DNA of 27,579 nucleotides from Gyrodactylus bullatarudis (lineage: Eukaryota; Platyhelminthes; Monogenea; Gyrodactylidea; Gyrodactylidae): assembly GCA_012064415.1 (NCBI GenBank), contig SSNU01000273.1, positions 8,180 through 35,758 of the forward strand, written 5' to 3'. The notes under the pieces are model-generated. The model saw only the letters and a list, made by a program, of their open reading frames with translations, ran no database searches and was not told the DNA's origin. How positions within the stretch are numbered: position 1 is the first letter of the stretch; each line of letters opens with the position of its first letter. Position numbers and translations under genes: made by a program. Positions 1 to 12,100 of this stretch are shown here, piece after piece.

Positions 1-448
1 TTTAAGATCATTAAGATTGTCACATTCTTGGAGAGTGAATTTTTTTTGTAAAAGTTTAAAGTGAGGAGCTAAGAAATTGTCATCATAACAGGCATTCCTG
101 AGATTGTAGCCTTTATTAACATTTGAGACAAATTTCAGGAAAAATTTTACTACAAAAGCCATCCTCCTGACCCACAGTGGCGACAAGTCAGATGATATTA
201 TCAGGTCATTATATGGATAGAGACAAGGGTAGATGGATTTTAGGAACCTATATTGAATATGTTTAAGCTCAATAGCACTTTTATAAGTCATGCTTGGGGT
301 AAGAAAGGTGAAACATAGTCAAAGTGGGGCAAAACTAATCTTTTATATGCTTTGAGTTTAATTAACGGTGAAGACAAGAACCGGTTAATACAGTAGAGAC
401 GTTTGTTAATGGTGCCTATCTTCGCTGTGGGTGAAATTTTAAGATTAG
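1..448 (-). pseudogene. Non-LTR retrotransposon reverse transcriptase relic, C-terminal part
   Basis: Read on the minus strand, this stretch encodes the part after the RT palm of a Jockey/CR1/R1-type ORF2. One frame, from about 448 to 288, contains SPTAKIGTINKRLYCINRF and then LKAYKRLVLPHFDYVSPF, the usual block before the terminal domain (K-LGxINR, LYKxxVxPxxxYxSP). A stop at 288-290 ends that frame. Homology continues in another frame to the window edge (ELKHIQYRFLKSIYP, then DLSPLWVRRMAFVVKFFLK). A frame change plus a stop mean it is dead. It is cut by the window start, so the 3' end of the element is not visible. The family is recognised from layout and motifs only; the clade (Jockey or CR1) is inferred. 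Confidence 0.6.
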
Positions 449-479
449 ACTTTCTTATCAGGAAATGATGTTTGGAATA

Positions 480-700
480 TCTGGTTCACTTTTTGTTTCT
501 AATGATGAGGACAAAAGAGAAAAGGAAGAAAACCAACCCATTTATCTAAGAGTGCCTTTCATGGGGGACAATCACAGCACTTTCTTGAGAGGCCTGAAAT
601 TAAGCGCTTATTCCTGAAAATTTTCTCGGCATCCTTTCTTATTTATTCAAATGCTCTCACCGTTTGCACAACTGACTGATGATATTAAAAGTCATTCTAA
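480..700 (+). pseudogene. Possible Penelope-like element fragment
   Basis: One + frame reads NQPIYLRVPFMGDNHSTFLR. A second frame picks up after an in-frame stop near 616 and ends with text like TDDIKSHSN. The pattern of a hydrophobic lead, P-[FY]-x-G and S-x-x-L-R resembles the linker between reverse transcriptase and GIY-YIG nuclease in Penelope-like elements. A possible companion piece (nuclease domain) lies at 12180-12383. The match is weak and frame-broken. It could equally be chance similarity in decayed repeat DNA. Confidence 0.25.
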
Positions 701-1329
701 TATTCTAATTTTCTTTGACTTTTACTATTTCTCTCGTTATTTGTAAATTATTATCTTCAATAAATTCTTATTATTTTGGAAAATATCGTGTTTTTCTAGT
801 TATAAATTATAAATTCTAAGCGAATAATTGGCAAATATTTCAAAAATATATTCTCAAAAGGGAAATTCAATTTTTTAGGGAAATATACAGAGAGGAAAAA
901 GTAGAGGGATAGTAGAATTGTAATAAAAATGTTTTTTTTAATATGTAATTAAATTAAGAGATTTGTACAATTACGAAAATGGAAAATTTATTTATCGATC
1001 GCCAATTCATCTCAATCCTTTCAAGGGGCATTGTTTTGTGGGTAGGAGTGGGGATGGTTTGAGCAAGGAATATAAATGTACTTGAAATTTTATTCAGGAA
1101 AATTGGTTATCTACTTTTATTATTATTGAGATCTTATTCAAAAGTCTGGGCTAGAATATAATAGACTTTATATATAATATAGACGAATATATAATAGAAG
1201 AATTTTTCCCAAATTAAAAATTATTAAAAATTTCAATTTTCAAGTATTTAAATATTATACCGCCAAATCTCGCTTCAAAATATTTTTTCATGCCTCTGTA
1301 ATAAGATAACAAAAATTATGAAAATATTC
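701..1329. other. AT-rich stretch, no gene seen
   Basis: Very AT-rich DNA with runs of A and T and no open frame of useful length on either strand. I see no motif, long inverted repeat or recognisable protein similarity here. Confidence 0.5.
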
Positions 1330-1505
1330 AAATAAAAAACGTTTATTTTTTATAATCTATATTTTTTAAACATAAATTCACATTATTTCTTCCTAAAAAG
1401 TTGCAAAAATCATTTAAAGTAGCTTTTTCTTATTTTTTATGAAAATAATTCTGATCAGTCAAAAAACGTTTTCAATTTGAAAATTTTGTTTATCTAGAAG
1501 CATAA
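1330..1505 (+). repeat. Interspersed repeat R1, uninterrupted copy
   Basis: This stretch aligns, in the same orientation, with 10434-10790. Shared landmarks in order are AAATTCACA, ATTTCTTCC, AAAAAGTTGCAAAAAT, AAAATAATTCTGAT, AAAAAACGTTTT and CAATTTGAAAA. The second copy carries an extra palindromic element that is missing here, so this copy serves as the empty-site reference. No coding potential is visible. Confidence 0.6.
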
Positions 1506-2470
1506 AAGTCATATCGATGGGCGATTTTAGTAATTTTAGAAAATTCCGTTTCAAATCTATTGAATATAATTTTATTCCTCTACAACTTTTAATATCTAAA
1601 ATACAGAATCAAACAAGTAAAAAGTCAAATGACACCTGCAGTTATTTGGTAGTAGCTGGTTGACATGAAGGTGAGAGCTTTCATAGCTGCTGAACTACTT
1701 TTTCCGTCTAAAATAAGAAGAGCGTGAAGATATAATAGATTTATCGGATTTAATTAATTGGGAAATTTAACTCTCGCCCTGGAAGTTGGTAATATTATTC
1801 TCAGAGTCTTTGACTGTTGAGATGCTTGTCTACATTAGCTACTAGAACCGACCCTTGCGGTATCGTAACTTATTTTATCTGGACTAGGAAGAGAAGACAC
1901 AATCATAGTAAGAAATATTCATACTCCTTGACCTCCTTGACTATTTATAGTTTTTGTCCAATCCAGCAATCACATATTAAGCATTCATTTGTTGCATGGG
2001 ATTTTGCAACATCGTAACTATGTAAGCTTTACGTAAACTGATCAAAATATTCAACTAATTTCAAGATTTGAAGGAGACTCAATAAATATTTCATAATCAT
2101 TCTCTTTACCAAACATAAAAGATTCTTTCTATTTCAAAAAAATTATTTTTCACTATAAAAAGATTTTTTGTTACGAGTGGTGGAGAGAGTCGGTACAAAT
2201 AAAAGAGTACATAATAATAATAATATGTTTTATTATTCCTTTGTATTCAGTATATATCTATTCAATTTTCGTATAAAGAGAATTATAAATATTCTCTCAT
2301 TGTGATAACTATTCAAAATAGAAAAATATTTTTAAATCCCTTTTTCCATTTTACAGTCCAGATAAAAGCCATAGACTAAAATTAATACTTTTCAAGATTT
2401 TACGATTTTATTGAAAATTAGTAAATCATTTTTTCAAAAGTTATCATTTTCTGTAATCTACTTGAGGAGA
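1506..2470. other. Non-coding upstream region with one piggyBac-like terminus
   Basis: A palindromic-family end (GTTGACATGAAGGTGAGAG) sits at about 1660-1680. A TTAA-led terminus (TTAACTCTCGCCCTGGAAG) sits at 1767-1785, with the same layout as the one at 4246, so it is probably the left end of a piggyBac-like non-autonomous element. A short AAT microsatellite lies near 2212-2224. The 66-codon open frame at 1817-2017 shows no recognisable domain. I see no exon that can be tied to the downstream gene, although a non-coding first exon here cannot be excluded. Confidence 0.4.
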
Positions 2471-2483
2471 TTAACAAGGTTAT

Positions 2484-2588
2484 TTTGATTGGTTAAATTT
2501 AAATAGACCAATCAGAACAAAGTTACGTGATTTTATACGACAAATTATACTTAATGTGCTTGAACGCATCAGTTTAGATAAAGATTCC
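2484..2588 (+). promoter_or_regulatory. Candidate core promoter of the RASL10-like gene
   Basis: Two opposed CCAAT boxes (GATTGG at 2487-2492 and CCAATCAG at 2509-2516) form an imperfect palindrome, a classic NF-Y layout. They are followed by weak TATA-like runs (TTTTATA at 2531-2537 and AATTATA at 2543-2549) and by TCAGTT at 2569-2574, which matches the arthropod initiator TCAKTY with A+1 at 2571. GGACT at 2598-2602 falls exactly at +28 and differs from the downstream promoter element RGWYV only at the last base. This model implies an 18-nt 5' leader. It rests on sequence pattern only. CCAAT motifs are also common in the transposons of this window, which weakens the inference. Confidence 0.25.
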
Positions 2589-3179
2589 ATGTCTTTCGGA
2601 CTTGGACAGAGAATAGCCCAGTATGAAGAAGCCAGTTGTACACAGAAATCTCTAGATAGGGATCAGATTAACAAGATTACGTCTGAAACACTCCTGAGCT
2701 CTAGTATTAAGAAGCCTCTTAAGGAAGTTGTACCAAAGGCTTTGAAATTCAAAGAGAAACTAACTGTTTTCCACGCCAAGCAAAAGGACAAGCCAGGATC
2801 TAAGAGAAATAGAAATAATGTAGACATTTCTGGCCTTCTTGTTAATCGGCGCCCATTGGAGAATATAACCTTGTTGACAACCAACTTTAACTCTCATAGT
2901 TTTAATGAATATCGAATACCAATTCTAGGAAGTCAAGGTTCAGGGAAAACAAGCCTTGTCCATCAAATTCTTAATGAGCCACTCTTTTCAAGGAACTTTC
3001 AGAGTTTTAGGAACAACGATTTAACAAATCATTATCCTATGGTACGCTTTAATGATCGTTGGTTCAATCTGAGAATTATCGACTGTCCATCATTTAAGAA
3101 AACATTCCCACGAGACACAATTGAAGAATGGAATCATTTTCGTGGATATTGTCTTTCAGTTGCAGCTGCTTTTATTCTC
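2589..3179 (+). CDS. Exon A: N-terminal extension, P-loop and G3 region
   Basis: The frame is open from 2475, after a TAA at 2472-2474, but has no ATG before 2589. GTG at 2556 is not a plausible start in an animal nucleus. The ATG context is weak (T at -3). The exon ends after the ILE-LEU of AAFIL, where GTGAGT begins at 3180, a near-ideal donor in phase 0. Without splicing, the frame runs into unrelated residues and stops at 3252-3254, which confirms the boundary. The stretch YRIPILGSQGSGKTSLVHQ aligns with the first strand, P-loop and helix of RASL10. RIIDCPSFKKTFP and then EEW align with its ILDFPPISAFP...QEW segment. Confidence 0.8.
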
Positions 3180-6100
3180 GTGAGTTTATCAACTACTTTT
3201 GATCCCCTCGATTGCATTTCTCTACTCTTTCTTGAGGTCATTTATTTTCCTTGATTAATTCAATTTGATCTGTTTCCACTAGATTATGGAAATGTGAACA
3301 TTCTTTCCTCTAATTGGACATTGGATAGCGCACTAATGTAATTTTCATAGTTGAATCATTCACAACTATAGAGCTACAGGTTTGGCGAGTATAGAATCAC
3401 ACCTCCATTCCTTAGAGGAAATTCGCATTTTCAAGACAGATTTCTGATCGTTGTACTTTGAGATTTTTCTACATCAATCGATAGCAAGCTGAATTATGAT
3501 CAGATTTTGTTCTGGTTGAATTTTCTTGTTTTCTTATAATTTAGAAGATTATATGCAAAATAAAGTTAGACATCTATCAAGAATTTTTTTTGAAGAAATG
3601 ATTTTACAAATTCCTATTAAATTCCATTTTTTCTAACTTTGACCTGAAAATTTTTTTTGACTTGAAAGTGGACCTAAAAAATTGGATTTTTCAATGTTTA
3701 ATTATAATTTAAAGGATCATTCAACTGGCTTAGGGGCTAAAGCTCTGAAATGGTTCTACGGAACATTTTAAACTTTGGAAAGTGGAGCCTTAACCTACTT
3801 CTGGTTGAACATTTTCTTTACTAATGTAAATATCCGCATTCACAAGATAAGAATTTTTGGCATCACATGAAGCCCATACCTTTATACCATATTTAACAGG
3901 CTTAAACTATAAAGGGACATCTTTCTCTAAAACTAATGCGCTGCTCAACAATATTAATTTCAAATTACTAATTTGGTCAGCAGGGATATAAGAATCTTTG
4001 GAACATCATTCTGACAGGAACCAATTTATCTCGATTATCTCCGGTATTTATATTTAGTTTATTATCGAAATTGTTTGATAACGCAGTACCTGGAATAATG
4101 GTTTGGGTTCTTACTTTTTCCATCCCAAAGCTCTGATGGATCCATATATCTTTATGTGCTGACCCCGAAATAAAGTGAAACACCTATCCACTTCTGCAGC
4201 TCATTGAGGATTTCAATTCTTGTACAAAAATTAGTAAACGTGGATTTAACCCTCACCCTGGAAATGGGGTTTCTGTAAACCCCATTCGTATTGAATTTCT
4301 TATTAAGTTTTTATCATTTCCAAGGCGATGGTTAACTGGAAAATCGGCTTGAAGGATCCAAAATTTAAAATCCCCTCTACCTCCACGGCCCAATTCGAAT
4401 TCTTTGTCTAATGCTGACCTTGAATATTTGCATTTAACTGGTTCAAATCTTTGAAATCAATAAAAATTTTGGATTCGAAAGTTGAAAATGTGGAAATTTG
4501 GCGCATTTTCGAGACTCGAAAAACGGTGTGATTTTAGTCAGATTGAAATTTTTCAGAAATTTCCACAACTTATCCGCTCATTTTATTATGCTGACTTTGA
4601 AAAATATTAAGTTTTTTGCAATTTTCTGTGAATTCTCATTTTCATGTCAACTAGCTTTAATTAATGATTATGAAAGATGAAAAGAGTTATTCCTTATCGT
4701 CGATAAGTTATCGTGGAGTCCATTAGACCCCATTTTATAAAATATGAAACTTTCTATTTTCAGGTTGCTAACTCCTTAAGTAAACAAAAAATTCCTTTCA
4801 GTTTATCAATAGTGTTAGATAGATGTCCTAAAGTTTCATTTTTGTAAGACCCAAAAATAATAAAATGTCAGGCTCGTAATTCTCGTTGGGATCCGATGGG
4901 CCCCATTTCTATATTGCAAGGGTAAAAGTTTTATGTTCCACCTGTTCTTCTTATAAAAATGATAATATTTTTTGAATTCAATATCATTATGGGAAATTTT
5001 TGAAATATATTCCCAATGTCATTTATTTTGCTTGCTTCAGAATTGTCAGAAGCAATTAATTAATTTTAAATTTAATATTGGCACTTTCCATTATTTTTGA
5101 TGATGAAAATTGTTCCTTCAACTGTTAGATGAAATACCTCAATCATTAATGAAAATGAGGTATTTATCAATGTGTAAGAATTTAATTTTAAAAATTATTT
5201 AACCAAGATTAGGAAATTTGAAAATACAAATCCAAGAACAACGAGGAATCCACGAGAAGATTATAATTTTTGACGGAAATATTCACGATTCCAGTGATTA
5301 CTAGGGCCACAAGAAATATGAAATATAAGAATTCATTTGTAGGCGCCTATATATAAGGAATTTTCTTAACACTTAAAGTCCCAGAGATATTTTTTTCATG
5401 ACTTACATTCAATCTTTTGTCTATCCCATGGTTTTTGAATACACTTATTACGAATCTATAGTTGTTTCAACGCAATTTTTTTGGTCCAGAAGTTATCGAT
5501 CAAAAAATGACTCATTTTTTGTTTCAAAAGCATTGTTAGTGTGGTCTTTGTAGCTTCAGCAGATAGAGTACAGGCGATTGTATATTTGAATTCTAGAGGC
5601 ATGATTCCTCAATAAAAGTTATCTTGCTTTTTATCCATGACCCTGGGAAGTAGGTTTTCAAAAATGAATTAAACGTTTTAAACAAAAATTAATTTTTCGA
5701 AAAAAAACTCTTCAAATTAGTTTAGCGCGAGTTTGATGAATGATAGAGCCAAGATCTTTGCGTGTTCCAGGAGATTAATAAATTTCCTATCGAATGTGTG
5801 GTAAAAAAAGTATTTTCTGATGCTTGAATGAATAATAATGAGTTGGTAAAATGACGTGTGATAGAACTATCACTGTGAGACTTTAAGGGTTAATCATATA
5901 CTACTTATAAGTTTTGTTTCCAAAGATCAATTTTCCAATAATTTATATACTACTCTTTTTTGAATATCATGACGTTTTATTAAGGTCGATTCTGATTGGT
6001 CAGTTCAACTCAAAATGCATAGATAAGCGAAATATGACCTTTTATATATGCTCTATTAATATATGACACAAAAGAAAATAAATGAGAACTAAAAAATTCT

Positions 6101-9100
6101 AAGCCTCATAATAATTTTGGATATGTTACGACCAATGTAGAAACTCAGTTACCACATTGACCATTTTATTAATTTCATTTATTTCCCCCTTATATGACTA
6201 AATAAAGTAATAAATGAGAATTTGGATTACTTCCTTTGAAATATTATAATACCGTTTACGTATTACTTACTGTGGCCTAAACTTTTGTGTTCGTCATCAA
6301 GAATTTTAAAAATCTTGCTGCCGTTGTCAGTGTATACACTGATTATAGTTTCTACATTGGTCGTAACAGATATACCAGTTTGCTTGTTCTGAGAAATAGA
6401 CCTTTCTGGCAAAATATAACTTATCTAAAATTTCATTCTTTAACATATCTTTCTCTTGAGTTGGATTTTTTTGAAGTAAATCAATCATTTAAAGGTCACT
6501 GTCATCTTTATCTTCACTCTGATTGGAAAGAAAATTTAAAAAATTCAAGACTTGTTTTAATGCATTCTAATTAGAGTTCAATTATAATTGATTTGCAGGT
6601 GATTAGAATAATCTTAATAGGCCATTTTGCCCTTCCAAGTAGTCTCTATTCCAAAGAATAAATCTTGATTAAGGAAAAGTCTATAAATCAATGTTTTTTT
6701 CCACACAGAGATTAGGTGGAATGTGAGGGAATTGATCTTCATCTCAAATTTTTCTCTATTACTTTTGCTGGATCCGAATGTTTTTTATTCTCTCTCACGA
6801 ATAAAGTATCTAATCTTTTCTGGGATTAAGGTAAAATAAGAAATTTGCAATTGATCCTACCGTATTATGTATATCGATAGATTAATTAGGACGGAAGATA
6901 TCGAGTTTTCCCATCTCTGTGATACTTTTTGACTTGATTCAATCTGGTTGATATAAAGATCAAGATTTGAGCCAAATTTTGATTTTTATGATCACAATTA
7001 GTCAATGAGATCAGATATCTTGAATGAAATATTTAGAAATAAGCTTATTATCGTGTCAAAATCAAAATATCAACCTGATGTTCAGCTATTCTGGAAATAG
7101 TCTTCGCCTTAGATTTGAAACTGAGGCTAAAAAAATTTAATTTCTTAGTTAATTTTGCCAACCAAAAAAACGATATCTCGTGCTGTAGATAAAGATAAAT
7201 TTTTCCGGTCGAGATCAGATCTCAAAGTATGGTTTTAAAAACAGGGTTGAAGATTTTTAAAAATAAACATTATAATTTTTTTACAAAAAAATTATTTGAC
7301 GAGTTAGAAATTTCAAAACTGAAAAATCAGGCCCTGACTTGTTGATCGCCCGAAAAAGAACAACAAAAGTAATTAACCGTAGTCAGGATTTTTAGAGATG
7401 AGCTCAAGGTTTCGTTCAAAAGTGATAAAATCTATAACTTTTTGCAGCATTCAGACAATAGTATGTTTTTTGTTTGAACAATCCAATTAAGTAGTATATT
7501 TTATAATTACTTGCTACTGAGAGTAAAAATTTAATGAGTTGACTTTATAAAGATGGATAAAAGTTCATTCATAGAAATTCATTTTATTGATTGCCTGAGT
7601 ACTAAGCTAGATTCGTAAACATGAAAAACTCAGCGCTGTTCACGAAAAAGAATTCATCAAAAATATGTGTCAATTAAATATTTCAATAACTAACTTATCC
7701 CATATTTTTATCGAAGAACTAATTCGTTTATTCATGGAATATTTTTGTATTAAATGATAACCAACTCTATGTCTAAGCTTATTTTAGCTTTAGCTCGGAC
7801 TTTGTCAAGTCATTCGCGAAATTAGCAACAAAACTTGGAGTTGATCAGTCTACTTGATGCCAAGATGAGCTGATGGGTACGAGAAGCCTTTTTTGATTCA
7901 CTGAAAATTATTTATTTTTTAATTTAAAAAGTAATACGGTTGCGGAGGGCCTATCAAAATGTTCTATCTACTACATAGGTATCTATTGTAGCCGAATCGA
8001 AATAATCGGCCATATTATTAATGATAGAAAAACTGCCGGGGTCCTTGAAACAATTGCCATAAAACCTTCAGATTGGTAACCAACGGCATGAATACTTACT
8101 GAAGATGAGAGAATGTGTTGAGTTATCAACCATGCTGTGAAAATACCGAGATTTCTTGACGTTCTATTTCCAGATAGAATTTTGAAGAAAGATGATTTCT
8201 CCAGGACACTTCTTACCTAGTGTTTATAAAAGTAAAATATTAATAATTACTAAATGAAAATCAATTTCGAAGATCTACGCTTCGGATCACAAACACTTTA
8301 TTGTTAGAACTGATTGAAAATGGCTTTTGAGTATTTGATTGGTTTAAAGCAATTTTTTAAAATAAAATTCATCTTGAATTCAGGAAACAATCCTCTTTTT
8401 GTGTGTGTGATCATAGTCTCTTAAAAATTTGGTGTGATTCCCCTTCTTACACTTCTATCTGAATATTTTAGACTTTTCCATAACTGATAAATCTTCCAAC
8501 TCAGTTAAAAACGATCTAAAATTAGCTTGTAATTAAACTTAGGCCAATTCTCATCTATTATGATCCATTATATAATTCCGATATTGAACTAGTTTTATAA
8601 TTTAAATAGATTAAAATTGATTTGGATGACTGTTCATGACTTACGTCCTTGTGTAATACGATGGTAAGAATTTCAACAAATATCATAACTAAAAATCTTT
8701 CATTGTGAGTGTATCTTATAAAGAGGAGAACAGCAAGTCTGCTCAGCCAAATGTTGTTTAATAATTTGCATCTCTTGTACACATATTCTTTAACCCATTT
8801 ATTATACGTTATATTATGTCCAGAGAAGAATACATCAAGTGATGTTGGGAATTCAATTTTTTTGAATGAACTTGATGAGGTCTGGTTGTGGGCATTTTCA
8901 TTGATTTCATAAACCTCCGGTTGCTCAAAATACTTGATGGAATCTTTCCAGTAGATACTGTTATTGATAAGCGACTTAATCCTTTTTACGTCTAATGCTA
9001 ACATTCCCGGTGCATCCAATTCCGATGAGTGCACAGAAGAACTCATAAAACAACCATTTAGTATGCATTAAGTAAAAATAAGTTCTGAATAAGAGACACT

Positions 9101-12100
9101 GATGAATAATTAAAGGACTCAAGCTGAGATTTTGCCAAAAGTCTGTCTTCGTAATCTTGTCATGAGGTATGAATCTTAAGCCGATAAGTTGGAGGAATAT
9201 ATTGTAGATCAGATAATTAAGGTATATTAAAGTGAGGTGGATGATCTTTTTATGGTCTTTTACGAGAGGTATCTGAAACTTGGGATGTCGAAGCTGGTCT
9301 GAGATAAACAGTTTATAGTGAGCAAAAGTAATTATAGGACACCCGATAGTGAAGGGAAAATAAATAAAAGACAAATATTCCAAGCATGTTGGTTGAGTCT
9401 TCAGACCATTTTTTTTCTGATAAATCGATTTGGAGTTCTCTTCAAGCCGTATTCCATCGTACAAATCAAGTGTTATTGAAATAATTTTCATCAAATCGAA
9501 CGGGTATTTTTTTTCCATATATTCATCATTGAAAGAGGACTTGTAAAAAAGACAAACATAGTTGAATATCAGTATGATTGCGACAGTTCTCCGATTGATC
9601 TCTTGCACTTTGATCAATATCATGTTTACTATCCCTATCATGAGTTTGGACCATGAGTGAGCTATTTAATGATAAAATAAAAGGATTTTTTACTTGTGAT
9701 AAAAGTCTGGTCGAGGAATCCAACTAGCAGAAAAAACGCATATCGTCTATTTACACTTAGGTTTTCCTTGATATTCAGATAAATAACTGTGATAGATAAA
9801 AAAAGTGCAGCTTGGACATCGAATCCAATAATGGATAAAATCTCATGCAGCATTCAGACAAAAGAATGTTTTTTCTGTTTGAGCAATCCAATTAAATATA
9901 GTTTATTGAAAATTGTATATAATTGCTTGATAATTATAATTATTGTTACTGAGAGAAAAAATCTAATGAGTTGAATTTACAAAATTGAAAGAAATCCATT
10001 AGTTGAGAAAGATTTTATTAATTTTTTAAGCCTAACTTCAACCCATACTTGAAATATTTAAAGCCAGATGAGTTAATTTAAAAAACTTAGCGCTATTGAA
10101 TAATGATAATTTATCAAGAATTGTTTTTTATTTTCTCTTCAATTTTTCGCGATGAAATATTCCGTTGAAATATTCTGAGATTAAATTTGGAAAATAGTAC
10201 GATAAAGTACCCGGGCAACAATTTAGCACAGAAATAGTACTAGCTATCTTTTAAATAGGATTAGATAAGCAGTTTTTTTCTTCAGATTATTAAAACTCTG
10301 CCAGTCCTTTGTCAAGAGTAAAATTAGACCAAATAGTACTTTTTTGAGGCCCTAGTTATTACTAATAAGATAAATAAAATTATTTAGTTCTTTTTAATTG
10401 AAGACATTCTTAAATCATATTTTCATGATTTAAACTTAAATTCACAATATTTCTTCCAAAAAAGTTGCAAAAATGACTACAGTATTAAAATTCTTTTTTT
10501 TCAGTAGTTCAAAATGAAATTCTTTTTATCTTCATGAATGAAATAATTCTGATTTGTTACAGTAAAAATATTTTTATTGAAACACGAATATTTACCCCCT
10601 AATTAAGTATTATTTATCTCGACCTATCTAAATGTATAGAAATCACTTGCTGCATTCTGATTGGTTGAGATAATACTTAATTAGAGGCTAAATATTCGTG
10701 TTTCAATAAAAATAAGATGTTTCAATAGAAATATTTTTACTGTAAAAAACGTTTTTAATTTGAAAAATTTCACAATTTTGTTATGATTTGAACACGATTC
10801 AATAAAGAATTAAAAATGAAATTGATATATATGAAGAATTTCTCACTATTGATAGCAAGCAATTATAATTATTAATTACGCTTGAAGGAAATATCTCTTA
10901 CAACATCCAATCTTCATCATCATCTGAATTTCGGCATTCATTTCAACCAGCTTAAACAATGTTTTTTTTCAAATCAATTGATGGACAAGAGTGAACTAAG
11001 TAGAAAATATTTGTTTTCCAAAATAACACCTGGTTAATATGAAGATGGGAATTTATGATTTTTATAAAATTCTCATTATTTTCATCGAGAATTCGATAAA
11101 TTTTTCTGCGCTTTTGGAACAACTCTTGAATAATCTCTAATTAGCAAATTTAAAAAAAATTTAATTTCTGCGATAATTTGGGATATAAAATATGCTATAA
11201 TATCCTTAAAAATTGTTTTTTCAAAAATTTTTTTTCTTCAAATCGTGAAAATGGGTCTCATGATCCATATTCCGAAAAAACTTGATCAAAATCGAATTCT
11301 TGATGAAAAATTTAGGAATTTTGTAAAAACCATAAATTCCCATCTTCATATTAACTAAGTTTTCTTTGCTCGTGAAATTTAAAAAATTTTTATTTTTCTG
11401 GTCTAGATGGTCCAATTTTAATTCGATAAACACACTTGATTCACTTTTATAAATAAACTAAATCTCTTATTTTGGACATTAAAGGTTAATATGAGATAAT
11501 TTTAGGAGCGTTGTAATAAGCGTAGCAATATAGAAAACACATGTTTATTAGAAATTAGCTATATAAATGTTATATATAACCCATCTGGTTGATTTCCTTT
11601 CAGCATTACACCATTTCTTGTTCATGATTTTGAATCATTTTTATTAGTGTTTCACATGTTTTTTTCCTCTGTTTTTAGATTTAATTTCTACCTGAGAAAT
11701 AATTGATTAATTCTCTCATGATCCACTTAGCTGACAAGGCTTTTTCTTTTCGAATAGATTTTTACCCAACAAATATTTAATCGTAATAATATCAGCTTGA
11801 GATAGTTAATTCTTTAAGTCCTACTGTGTCACTACACTACTTAAGAACTCAACAGAAAATTCTTGATTTACCACTCATTCTATTAATCTCTTGGAATACG
11901 CCAAGATCTCAACTCAATCATTTTTCAAACATGTGTCATACTAATAAGAAAGAAAATCGAATATTTAAAACTTTAGTATCGCTAATAAGTCCAGAATTTC
12001 ACAAATTCTAAACCAATCAGAGTTCAGGTTAAAAAATCAAAATTTATTATATAAGATTTGCTAAAGCCAGGAGATGACGGCTAATTCTTCAAGAGGGCCT

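Noticed and set aside
1817..2017. 66-codon + strand frame
   Set aside because: No recognisable domain. It lies next to a TTAA-type terminus and is most likely repeat sequence.
2556..2588. GTG at 2556 as the start of exon A
   Set aside because: Non-ATG starts are not expected for a nuclear animal gene. The frame is open upstream only by chance back to 2475, and the first ATG in frame is at 2589.
3180..3254. Exon A frame continuing to the stop at 3252-3254
   Set aside because: RASL10 similarity ends at 3179 and GTGAGT follows at once. The extra residues are intron read-through.
6287..6574. 95-codon open frame on the + strand
   Set aside because: It starts with GTG inside the arm of an inverted-repeat element and has no recognisable domain or splice context.
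8709..8912. 67-codon + strand frame
   Set aside because: It is antisense to the MBOAT relic and mirrors its hydrophobic codons.
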